Shown piece by piece: positions 8,942 to 16,860 of a DNA stretch of 64,000 bases (position 1 is its first letter; every line of letters starts with the position of its first letter). The notes under the pieces were generated by a model. That model had not been told where the DNA came from, ran no database searches, and was given only the letters and a program-made list of their open reading frames with translations. This DNA is from Prorocentrum cordatum. Lineage: Eukaryota; Sar; Dinophyceae; Prorocentrales; Prorocentraceae. The stretch covers positions 486,143 through 550,142 of the forward strand of contig CAUYUJ010003980.1 in NCBI GenBank assembly GCA_963575745.1. Direction: 5' to 3'. Position numbers and translations under genes: made by a program.

Positions 8942-9794
8942 CCGAGCAAACCGAAGTCACATCTTCCCCCGACGGCTTGGCCGCTGGAACCTCCAGCGGT
9001 TGACGCATGGGTTCGGCCAGTGACCAATCGAGCGCGCGGGGGCCGCGGCAGGCGGGGCCCGCGCAGCCGCAGCGTGGCGGCGGCGCGGTCCGAGGGGGGG
9101 GCGGCCGCTGGGTGGCCCGCGCAAGCTCTGGAGACAAAACGGCAGCGGCACACATGGAATTAGAAGAGGAGACATAATGATGACGAGATGACAACATGCG
9201 CTCAGCGGCACGAGCAACAACAATGTGAACTTGCTGTGCAAAGGCATCGGTATAACATTCTGCCGACTTGCAATCCTTGCCTCTGGCCTCAACATGCTCA
9301 TGTGCGCCGTCACATCTGCGCTCGAGTCCCTCAATTACGTCATGAGATGTGGATGCGATCGCCCAGGGCTTTTTTTTTCTTTTTTTATAAAAAACTTCTG
9401 TCCCTCCAACCATGCGCACACCCGTGCAACGCCGTTTTGACAAAACCTAGCTCTCTCATGAACTCTTTCACCTGGGGGTCCCTCCAATAAATACACTGAG
9501 TAGGCCACTCAAGACAAACTGCACCCCCCGCTTTGCGCACAGCAAGGGCAATCTCACGGAAGTTCCAAAACAGATATCTGAAGTCGGTCCTAATACCTCG
9601 AAGCCTGCGCGTCGCTCTACGATTTCCAATGCGAAAAAATGGGCTTCATTCGCGTATTGCCAGGGGGAACCACCCGTGCAGGGCATTAAGCCCCATAGAG
9701 CTATGTGTTGTCCTTCGAACTTCTTAATATCATTCAAAGCGAATCTTTTTCCCCTATCGGTTCTCATATCTTCCTTCTCCGTATACCGTATCAC
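8778..9794 (-). pseudogene. Cytosine-methyltransferase-like module of the minus-strand element
   Basis: Three phases must be combined. The frame from 9794 has DIKKFEGQHIALWGLMPCTG with PCTGGSPWQ at 9660-9683, in the position of motif IV (PCQxxS) of C5 DNA methyltransferases. A second phase gives REIALAVRKAGGAVCLEW with LEWP at 9502-9513, like motif VI (ENV), then QVKEFMRELGF. The third phase (8778-9443) gives KKPWAIASTSHDVIEGLERR, CDGAHEHVEARGKD and ECYTDAFAQQVHIV. The second switch lies at the A/T run 9368-9392. I recall this module from dinoflagellate copia polyproteins. The catalytic-type Cys is kept; motif I is not identified here. After about 9130 the frame turns into a Pro-rich linker. 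Confidence 0.6.
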
Positions 9795-9987
9795 CTTACA
9801 AGAACTATCAACGAAATTCCTGGGGCTACCAATCCTGCTCTCAAGGCCACAACAATATTCTAATAAGAGTCGATCCCCGGTCCACTGGGTGGCCGGGGCG
9901 CAATCGTCCCGGATCCAGAATTCTGTCCAGCCGGTCCATCTACTTGGATGATAGTCACCATCGCTGGAATCGCCGTTCGAATTCTGC

Positions 9988-10503
9988 TCAAAGGGGGTGA
10001 TGATATTTTACATCTTCATCACGCCAGTTGTCCGTACGGTCGATAGTTAAACCATGGCGGACGTTGATTGCATAGGTACGACGCTGATCAGTTAGTCTGT
10101 CTGGGTCAACTGGGCAATCTGTACTCACGGGCGTAAGCGTGACAAGTCTAGGAACAAAGTGCCAACGTCCAAGACTCTGTCCGCGTTGTGTCCAGTGATC
10201 CTTCTTATCCTGAAAGTTAGCAGCAGCAGCAGCAGGAGGAAGGTGAGGAAGAAGAAGGTTGTGACCAAGCGTGTCCTCTTCTTGCTCGGGGTTAACTGGC
10301 TCGGGTTGAGACAGCTCATCACATTTCATTCTTGGCAGATCCGATGTATCAGACTCACTTGCGCTCTCAGTTAGGCCAAACATCGCTCGCATTTCAATCT
10401 CCTCCTTTGACCTGGGTCTATCGGAGCTTCTCCTGGGACCTTCTCTCTTCGTAGCAGGAGTAGTTGTACTCGCTGCCACGGCTTGGCCGGGCGCGTTCGC
10501 CAC
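9988..10503 (-). CDS. Linker segment after RNase H
   Basis: This 171-codon frame is in phase with the RNase H frame and separated from it by one TAA at 10510-10512. That stop lies inside a hairpin motif where most other copies read CAA. The sequence is charged and low-complexity (RRSSDRPRSKEEIEMRAMFG, LPRMKCDELSQPEP), then becomes WHFVPRLVTLTPVSTDCP and INVRHGLTIDRTDNWRDEDV. It connects the RNase H end to the methyltransferase-like module. No family recognised. Confidence 0.5.
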   Translation of the reverse strand: MANAPGQAVAASTTTPATKREGPRRSSDRPRSKEEIEMRAMFGLTESASESDTSDLPRMKCDELSQPEPVNPEQEEDTLGHNLLLPHLPPAAAAANFQDKKDHWTQRGQSLGRWHFVPRLVTLTPVSTDCPVDPDRLTDQRRTYAINVRHGLTIDRTDNWRDEDVKYHHPL

Positions 10504-10509
10504 CGCGGC

Positions 10510-11772
10510 TTAGCCGGGGGCGGCATCTGTGACAGCCGGGCGCTTGGCGCAGTTCGGTGCCGCTGGAACATTTATTGGTTTTGGGGAATGCACAGCGGGC
10601 TTGCCCTTGTTGAGACGCTTCTTCTTCTTATTCATCTTTTTACTGGGTGCAACAGCTCCTCTCCGCAAGGCCGAACTCGGACCTAAGCGGGGCTTCAGAC
10701 CCCCCCCGGGCTTCAGGGGAAGGCCGTCTGAAAACATCGAATCTAAATAGTCTCGGCACCGCTGGGCGGTCCAGAACTTGGGAGTCATTACGTTGACCAG
10801 ATATAATACTTTGACCCAGGCCAAAGGGTCTGTGAATCTCTTCGCTCCAATGTCGGCAGCCTCATTTTGCGCCCGTTCGTGCTGAAGTTCCACGATGCCT
10901 CGGGGAAACTGCTCAGACACTGCGGCAGCATCAATGCGATGTGTTCGCGGAAAGTTCATAAGCTTCATGGACCCTCCTGCTTTGATGACCTTGCAAACTG
11001 CCTGGTTATCCCCTAAGAAAAGGCAACGTATTTGTCGCCCAAGCAATGTTTCCCAAAGCGGAAGAGCTGCAAGCAGCTCTTGTCGCAGGGCAAGGTCGGC
11101 AGCCACAATCTCAGCCTCAAGGGTGCTATGGGAAACACGTGTCTGTCGCTGAAATCCCATAGACTGCCCTGCTCTAGTGCATGGGCCCCAAATCGCTTGA
11201 CAACTGGCACTCGTGCTCCTGTGTGTTCGGATGTCACTGGCCAGATCCGCGTCGGAGTATTGCTTCAATAAGACATCCTCCATTCTATCTCCTACCCATG
11301 AAGACATGCGGTAGTGAGAAGTATGCTTGGTATAACAAATGAGGCGGAAAAGATCCATGTCTCGTTGCTCTGTCCATTTGGTAACGCAACTCGCTGTGTG
11401 ACAAACAGCGCGAAGAAGGTCATATCTAGCCATTCTTGCACCGTATAGGATCTTCATCAAGACTTTCGCCGCAATGGGCTGGGGCACGCCCGACTGGGTC
11501 GGCGGCTCCGAATCGTTGGGGCTGGCCGCTGCGGCATCGAGGCCGTGCGCGACTACCTCTTGGTCAGAGGGCCCAACGTCAACGCTGATGTTCAAGGCTG
11601 ACGCTATGGCCTCCTCCGCAGGAGGGCAAACTTCGCCTCGAGGCCCGCCTTGGCCGCCCTCGAGATCGGCAAGTTCGGGGCCAAAAGGAGCGCCTGCAGC
11701 AGGATGCGTAGCTGGGTCAGTATCTGTGAGTTGGGCATATAATGTAACACAGGAACCGAAGAATTCAGTCAT
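10510..11772 (-). CDS. Copia RNase H domain and C-terminal tail
   Basis: The 420-codon frame carries a Ty1/copia RNase H, which degrades the RNA strand of the cDNA hybrid. Visible motifs in order are YSDADLASDIRTHRSTSA (first Asp), STLEAEIVAADLALRQE (Glu), LFLGDNQAVCKVI (second Asp) and NEAADIGAKRF (last Asp), so all four acidic positions are present. The preceding 150 residues are the RT thumb/connection region. After the RNase H core, WVKVLYLVN is followed by a Lys-rich tail (KKMNKKKKRLNKGK). The frame ends at a TAA created within a hairpin motif. It follows the RT frame with a change of phase. Confidence 0.8.
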   Translation of the reverse strand: MTEFFGSCVTLYAQLTDTDPATHPAAGAPFGPELADLEGGQGGPRGEVCPPAEEAIASALNISVDVGPSDQEVVAHGLDAAAASPNDSEPPTQSGVPQPIAAKVLMKILYGARMARYDLLRAVCHTASCVTKWTEQRDMDLFRLICYTKHTSHYRMSSWVGDRMEDVLLKQYSDADLASDIRTHRSTSASCQAIWGPCTRAGQSMGFQRQTRVSHSTLEAEIVAADLALRQELLAALPLWETLLGRQIRCLFLGDNQAVCKVIKAGGSMKLMNFPRTHRIDAAAVSEQFPRGIVELQHERAQNEAADIGAKRFTDPLAWVKVLYLVNVMTPKFWTAQRCRDYLDSMFSDGLPLKPGGGLKPRLGPSSALRRGAVAPSKKMNKKKKRLNKGKPAVHSPKPINVPAAPNCAKRPAVTDAAPG

Positions 11773-11780
11773 GTCGTACT

Positions 11781-12494
11781 CTATGATTCTGGCCTGTTTG
11801 GGTTCTCTAGGTTGGTATGGCTCAGGCGGCTGGGCCGCTGAGTCACCCCCCGTTTCCTCCTCGTCGCTCTCGTCTGGAACGGATGCGTTCTTCTTAACTT
11901 TAGGAGGTGCGGGTCCAAAGTCGTGGGCAACTCACCTTGCCACTCGACAAGCTGCGTGGATAGCCGGTGTTCGCATCTCAAATATCGTCCGACCGCTGTC
12001 GGAGGGTCTATCTCTATACCTTTGGGGCAATTAGGAGATGGGGATTGCAGCAGCTTCCATCCTTGGGCTAACTTGTCGGCAGGACCGGCCAGCTTGAAAT
12101 CATCAACGTAGATGATTAAGAAGAGTTTCAACTCTGTGTGAAAATAACAGCTGCGCCACGGGCTGCATCTGATGAAGCCGTTAGCCGCAACATGCCCTTC
12201 GCAATGTTGCTCCCAATGCCCCCCTGAATCAGGGTTCCCGTACAAGGATAAAATCAATGGGCATACGGGATTGCGCATATGCGACCAGGACTCAGGCCGC
12301 TCATCGCGGGGCAGAAACAACCATGTCGGGGTGCCACCCAGCTTTGATTGAGTGTAGGCCTGACGGGCGTCGGCTTGTTCAATACTATGGCCTTCAAAGA
12401 GCCCGTAGGTGTCAGCTGCTTTGCTAGCCTGCATTGTGGCAGGGCTGCTGGAAAGCTCCTGATGCAAAGCCACATCTTTATTATGATCTCTCAC
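11781..12494 (-). CDS. Copia reverse transcriptase (palm)
   Basis: The 237-codon frame contains the core of a copia RT. HQELSSSPATMQASKAADTY matches the N-terminal RT region, IEQADARQAYTQSKL is motif A with the catalytic Asp, LSLYGNPDSGGHWEQHC is motif B, and IIYVDDFKLAG is motif C with YVDD at 12099-12110. The catalytic triad is therefore intact. Residues after about 160 lose protein character at a probable frameshift before the 10510-11772 frame. RT synthesises the cDNA of the element. The upstream extension lies in another phase around 12,500-12,545. Confidence 0.8.
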   Translation of the reverse strand: MRDHNKDVALHQELSSSPATMQASKAADTYGLFEGHSIEQADARQAYTQSKLGGTPTWLFLPRDERPESWSHMRNPVCPLILSLYGNPDSGGHWEQHCEGHVAANGFIRCSPWRSCYFHTELKLFLIIYVDDFKLAGPADKLAQGWKLLQSPSPNCPKGIEIDPPTAVGRYLRCEHRLSTQLVEWQGELPTTLDPHLLKLRRTHPFQTRATRRKRGVTQRPSRLSHTNLENPNRPES

Positions 12495-12544
12495 GCTGGA
12501 GCCGTCGAAGACAACGCGACCTTTATATTTACGGTCTTTGTGTC

Positions 12545-13606
12545 CTAGCGGCAGCTCGGAATTCTTTTCAACAGCGATCGCGAAGAGACGACCAAAGTGA
12601 GCAGTCCTCCCTTCGAGTTCTGCAACAACGCCAGCATATTATTTGACGCCTTTCTCGCCCCATGTGCCGATTGTTGCAATCGGTCCCATTCGTTCCTCAA
12701 AGCGGCCTTGGCATCTTGGTTAGCCTGGGCTTCGACTTTGGAAACCGATCGTGCTACAGCGGCATCGATCCGAGTCTGTCGCCAGGCATTGGGGAGTTGA
12801 GCTGGCTCGTCAACAACTGAGATGAGATCAGTAAAAAGGTTGTGCAGGTAATCCAAAACAGAACTTTCTTTTTCTCGGTGACCCGGCATTGGGGCCGAGC
12901 TATGCTGCGACGGCATCCGAGGCACGCTTCGCCGCGACGCGGCGGGCGCCAGACTCGAGGTCTGGCTTGCCTCTTGCGTCACCTCAGATTCCGCATCAGA
13001 TAATGGGCCCCTACCGACTTGGCCGGAGGGGTCCCGATCACGTGCGATAGCACCACCGCGCCAAGTTTGCTTCCACCAAACATCCTCATCATCCGAAAAG
13101 TAATCGTCTGAGTCTTCTCCTACGGAGGAGTCGGTGGCCACAGCTGCGGCTTGGCCGCCCTGTGCCGCCTGTCTCCGAAATCGCTCAACGACCCATGGAG
13201 CGGCTCTCCTTGCCTTTGGGTGTGTCGCAAGACAAGCAGCATCCTCCTCAGATAGTGGACGAGCCGCGGCTGGCTTGGCCACCGCGGGCTCGGGCGGAGT
13301 CGCTGGATCCTCCACGCCCAAGCCTGCGTCGCGCAAGAGGGCAAGACAAGGGCCGGGGTCGTCTACACCAAAGAATCCTCTCTCTTCGGCCTTGTATTGT
13401 TCAACGGCCATTCGGCGTTGAGCCTGATTCATGTTAAGCCAGCGTCCAGGATGAATGCCGGGATTGGTGGGCTCGGGCAATTTCTTTAACCATTGGGCAC
13501 CGTGCCGTGGATCTGGGTCTGTAACCCGCACTCGTGTCACGGGAACGTAGTCGGGATTGTAATAAAGTACAACTCGTATGCTGCATGTTTTTCGACGACC
13601 TGTCAA
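12545..13606 (-). CDS. Integrase C-terminal/linker region before RT
   Basis: The 353-codon frame starts with VVLYYNPDYVPVTRVRVTDP and HGAQWLKKLPEPTNPG. It follows the integrase core and corresponds to the connecting region between IN and RT in copia polyproteins. Helical charged segments follow (NMNQAQRRMAVEQYKAEERG), with Pro/Ala-rich stretches that carry hairpin motifs at 13,013-13,030, 13,146-13,160 and 13,264-13,288. An acidic patch (SSVGEDSDDYFSDDEDVW) and a helical end (VSKVEAQANQDAKAALRNEW) are visible. No catalytic motif is expected here. Confidence 0.6.
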   Translation of the reverse strand: MTGRRKTCSIRVVLYYNPDYVPVTRVRVTDPDPRHGAQWLKKLPEPTNPGIHPGRWLNMNQAQRRMAVEQYKAEERGFFGVDDPGPCLALLRDAGLGVEDPATPPEPAVAKPAAARPLSEEDAACLATHPKARRAAPWVVERFRRQAAQGGQAAAVATDSSVGEDSDDYFSDDEDVWWKQTWRGGAIARDRDPSGQVGRGPLSDAESEVTQEASQTSSLAPAASRRSVPRMPSQHSSAPMPGHREKESSVLDYLHNLFTDLISVVDEPAQLPNAWRQTRIDAAVARSVSKVEAQANQDAKAALRNEWDRLQQSAHGARKASNNMLALLQNSKGGLLTLVVSSRSLLKRIPSCR

Positions 13607-13794
13607 TGGGAGCTTTTATGTTAGTTCATCTTTCGTTAGACCAACGACAATACGCCGATCCTCATCGCATTACATCGTATCAAGGTTCTGAGTCGCGCGA
13701 GCAAGGAGTTGCCCTTTCCCGGGGACTTTTTCGCGAGGCTTGGCCGCCGAAAAATTAGATTGTCGATCCAAACGGTACTCAATATGAGCGAGAC

Positions 13795-14841
13795 CTAACT
13801 TCTGACCTTGATCTTCATCTGGGCGAGAGTCTCGCTGCGGGTTCCGACCGTCGATGACCGCAGGCTCGTCGTCCACGCACGAACCCCCGGACCGTCGTCA
13901 TCGTCGGCATCGGCCTCGGAGTCTGGCGGTGGCGCGCCCTCGCCTCCTCGGGGGGGCGGCGGCGTAATCACGGCGGGATCCTCTGCGCAAAAAGGGTGGG
14001 CCGATTGTGCTCCTGCCCCCTGCCCCGAACCGACAGCGTTTTGCTGCTTGTTTCCTGGGGTGGTAGGATCATGGGCAACCTCGAGCTCGTAACATGCCCT
14101 TGCAAGCTCGCGCGCACCATCTGCATAAAAATATTCTAACTTCTCTCCCGGGGCTTTAAGGTTTACGCAAAAGTTACAAATGTGAACCGCAGACTTGTCG
14201 TGTACACCCTGAGCGGCGAGAGAAACAGTTGCTCGGTCGCGAAAAGTCACGCGCGCGGTCTCATCGCGGAGCCCCCGCGAGAGTTCATCCATCGCAAACC
14301 AATGATCCATCGTCGTCAGGTGTCCGAACGAAGTGGGGTTGGCGTGTGGGCGGGGAACCTTCAGCCTTTTGTTGCGCGCTTTGCGCTGCTGTCGTCTGAG
14401 AGTTTTGGCCCAATTGCATACTCCACAATATGGGTTCTTGGGAGTATGAGTTAGGAGATGCGCGAGGGAGGCTGCGGCCTTCTTAAGTCGCTCGGCAAGG
14501 GAAGCCGAAACCTCAACCTCCGCATCATCTGGGTCTGGATCTGACGGTGCGTCGATGTCGACTAGGTCGACACCGTCAGCGCCTCCAACTGCACCCTCCT
14601 CGGGCCCGGGGGCCGCGTCGCACGCGTCGGAGTCCAACCCCTGGTCCATGTCGTAGGGGAGGTATCCTGAGACCCCGTACCAATAAGGGCTCTTATATGC
14701 GGCTGCGCAGGCCACGGCTTGGCCGGGCTGATCGCCCGCCCCGCCGCAGGGCAAAGTCAAGAGACATTTGGAGGCAGCGATGCCGGTAGGTGTCCGAATC
14801 CAACCGCATTCGCTAGCCCTGCGGCAACCGCACGCATCCAC
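13795..14841 (-). CDS. Copia integrase (zinc domain and core), damaged
   Basis: The frame has 348 codons. After an acidic linker it shows HLLTHTPKNPYCGVCNWAK, the HHCC zinc-binding N-terminus of integrase, then TTMDHWFAMDELS with the first catalytic Asp and EYFYADGARELARACYE with a candidate second Asp. The PGNKQQN pattern that normally precedes the catalytic Glu is present, but the following residues are Gly/Gln-rich and no Glu is found in place, probably from a frameshift near 14,050. Integrase inserts the cDNA into the genome. The last 60 residues look out of phase. A further piece of the C-terminal part lies in another phase at 13,670-13,876. Confidence 0.75.
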   Translation of the reverse strand: MDACGCRRASECGWIRTPTGIAASKCLLTLPCGGAGDQPGQAVACAAAYKSPYWYGVSGYLPYDMDQGLDSDACDAAPGPEEGAVGGADGVDLVDIDAPSDPDPDDAEVEVSASLAERLKKAAASLAHLLTHTPKNPYCGVCNWAKTLRRQQRKARNKRLKVPRPHANPTSFGHLTTMDHWFAMDELSRGLRDETARVTFRDRATVSLAAQGVHDKSAVHICNFCVNLKAPGEKLEYFYADGARELARACYELEVAHDPTTPGNKQQNAVGSGQGAGAQSAHPFCAEDPAVITPPPPRGGEGAPPPDSEADADDDDGPGVRAWTTSLRSSTVGTRSETLAQMKIKVRS

Positions 14842-15694
14842 TGACCCAGCGCCTCTTTGCCTGAAATGGTAAAATACGGAATCTTGCCCTCAACGATGAG
14901 ATCCACTCTTTGACCGTTGGGCAACAGAAGGCAAGGCCCTCGGCCTGCTGGCCAGAAGAAACTAAAGCCGTGATCCATGCGCCGCTTCCTACCGAGATCG
15001 CGCACGGAGTCTCCGGCATGACCAATGCGTTAAAACTACCACCCTTAAATTTAGGGCATGCGATGCGAACTGAACCGAGGGCTTTTGACTCTCCCCCGGC
15101 AGTATTCAGAGTGATCGATTGCGGAAGCTTTCGAATCAATATCATTGCACCTGCACTGTTCATATATCTGTCCGCTATAAGGTTATACCCACACCCCGTA
15201 TCAATGATAAAGCTCAGCGCCCCAAGATGTGCAGTATCTTTGTCTGTGCATCCCGCAGCGGCTGTGCCGTGTGGGCCCTCTTCCCCCTCCTCGGTCCTCA
15301 ACCAGAGGTGCCAGACGTCATCTTGTAGGTCTGATGCCTTGATTAGGGCCTCCGCCGCAGATGCTCTCCATTGGGTGGACAGCTGCTGGCGTACCTCATC
15401 CGGGAACCTGCACCTATCTTCGTCACTTGAGGGCAACTCTTCTAGGTCGTGGCGACGCGCCTTCCTACAAGCGATGGCGGGTTCCGCAGTCGAGGGGCGA
15501 AATCGGACGCGGAATTTGCACCGACCCTTTGTCTGATGTCGAATGCAACCCTTGCTGGGCGGGGGGGTCGCCCCAATGCATCTTGATAGCGCCCCGATAA
15601 AGAGGGTGCAGGAAACTGGCAAGAATAATTGCGAGACTCTCAACTTGCCCCCTGCGTTCGTGGAGGGACTCTCCACTGGAGGAGTGTTTATCAA
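14757..15694 (-). CDS. Copia aspartic protease region
   Basis: The main frame (14,813-15,694) contains LSFIIDTGCGYNLIADRYMN, with the catalytic DTG at 15,182-15,202, and LGSVRIACPKFKGGSFNALV as the flap/second-strand region. This is a retroviral-type aspartic protease that works as a dimer and processes the polyprotein. Near 15,000 the coding character moves to a second phase (14,757-15,005), which reads MDHGFSFFWPAGRGPCLLLP and VDLIVEGKIPYFTISGKE, the end of the domain. The N-terminal 100 residues are an acidic/basic linker. The frame overlaps the CCCH-finger frame, showing another frameshift. Confidence 0.75.
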
Positions 15695-16835
15695 CTCCCC
15701 TGCTTATATTTATAAGGGGCCTTTGGAAAACGAGGGCCAGCCTGCTTCTGCCAAGGCCCCGAACTAGCGGGGCAGGGCGCGCTAACGCGCCCAGGCTGAC
15801 TGGGTCAGCGGACACGTTCCTGCCCCCCCGCCCGCGGCTTGACCGACGCGGGCATCGCCGCATCCGTCTAGCGAAGAAGGCAAGAAATATCACCCTTACC
15901 AAAATTATTCCAGTCAGCCCGTCTGCACTGGCGGCGCGGCCGCCAGTGCCGAGCCAGTGTCGCGGATGGTTGAGCGTGGTCTGAGCGAACCGACAGTCCT
16001 TCTCACGCGTGCATTTTCCCGTTTCCTTGAAAGAGCGACAGATCTTATCCTTGCTTTTGCCGTTGCCTTTGCCTTTGTCTCCATCATTCCTGCGTCTTTC
16101 CGAACTAGAGCTGGCGGCCCTAGAACCGCCACCCCCCGCGGATGAAGAGACATTGGCTGTAGCGGCATTGGCTTGCTTTACAGTGCGCTCATATCCCAGA
16201 GCCTTGCCCGCATTAAGCCTGGCGTGTTCACACTTGTCACGCTTGAGCTTTTCTGCGTCGGTCAAGGCTCTGCGTTGTCTGTGGCAACCGTCCGGGGGTC
16301 CACGGCAGTTCTTAGGATCACGTGAGTAAGGATAACACGGCGACTTGCTCTGTTTCTCGCGCGAACGATCGGATTGGCTCCTGGTCCGTTGCTGTGCGCC
16401 TTTTCCACGGCCACCTGCTGGGGTCTGAGACCCGCTACGTGCCTTTCGGCCTCCGCCTTTAGGTTTCTCAGACCTCCCTCTGGAACGCGCATTCGGGGCT
16501 GGGGCAGCACTCGAATTAGCTCCCGCAGCCGGCTGGGCCGGAGCGGCGGCTTTGGGCTTATGATTAAACGGGCAACCCTGACCCGCACGCGGGCAGGTCT
16601 CTTCCCCACGCACAAATTTGCTCGTCGTCTCGCCCTTCGTCGCCCCATTCTTCATAACATCCGTGGACTTCCCGAGACGCGCTGCCACTTCTGCCGCAGC
16701 GGCTTTGCCGTTGAGGCCTCGGCGGTTATCGTCGCCGTTGCCTCCACCGCCGCCCAAGCGCGTCTGTCGAGCACGTTGATTCAAAGTACCCTCATGTAGA
16801 TTGATGTTCCACTCTTCCTTCTCACGCAACATCAT
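15465..16835 (-). CDS. Gag-like nucleic-acid-binding region with CCCH zinc fingers
   Basis: The 456-codon frame is rich in Gly, Ser, Lys and Arg. It has Cys/His clusters of CCCH type: FVRGEETCPRAGQGCPFNHK, SPCYPYSRDPKNCRGPPDGC (with a following His) and ICRSFKETGKCTREKDCRFA (then Q-T-T-L-N-H). They occupy the place where a retroviral Gag carries its CCHC knuckle and presumably bind the element RNA. Between them lie SR/RS-like and Gly-rich spacers. From about residue 310 on the frame is out of phase with the protease frame. It follows the Gag frame directly with a phase change. Confidence 0.7.
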   Translation of the reverse strand: MMLREKEEWNINLHEGTLNQRARQTRLGGGGGNGDDNRRGLNGKAAAAEVAARLGKSTDVMKNGATKGETTSKFVRGEETCPRAGQGCPFNHKPKAAAPAQPAAGANSSAAPAPNARSRGRSEKPKGGGRKARSGSQTPAGGRGKGAQQRTRSQSDRSREKQSKSPCYPYSRDPKNCRGPPDGCHRQRRALTDAEKLKRDKCEHARLNAGKALGYERTVKQANAATANVSSSAGGGGSRAASSSSERRRNDGDKGKGNGKSKDKICRSFKETGKCTREKDCRFAQTTLNHPRHWLGTGGRAASADGLTGIILVRVIFLAFFARRMRRCPRRSSRGRGGRNVSADPVSLGALARPAPLVRGLGRSRLALVFQRPLINISRGVDKHSSSGESLHERRGQVESLAIILASFLHPLYRGAIKMHWGDPPAQQGLHSTSDKGSVQIPRPISPLDCGTRHRL

Positions 16836-16860
16836 CCACTCAATCTGGGTTATGAGCCAT

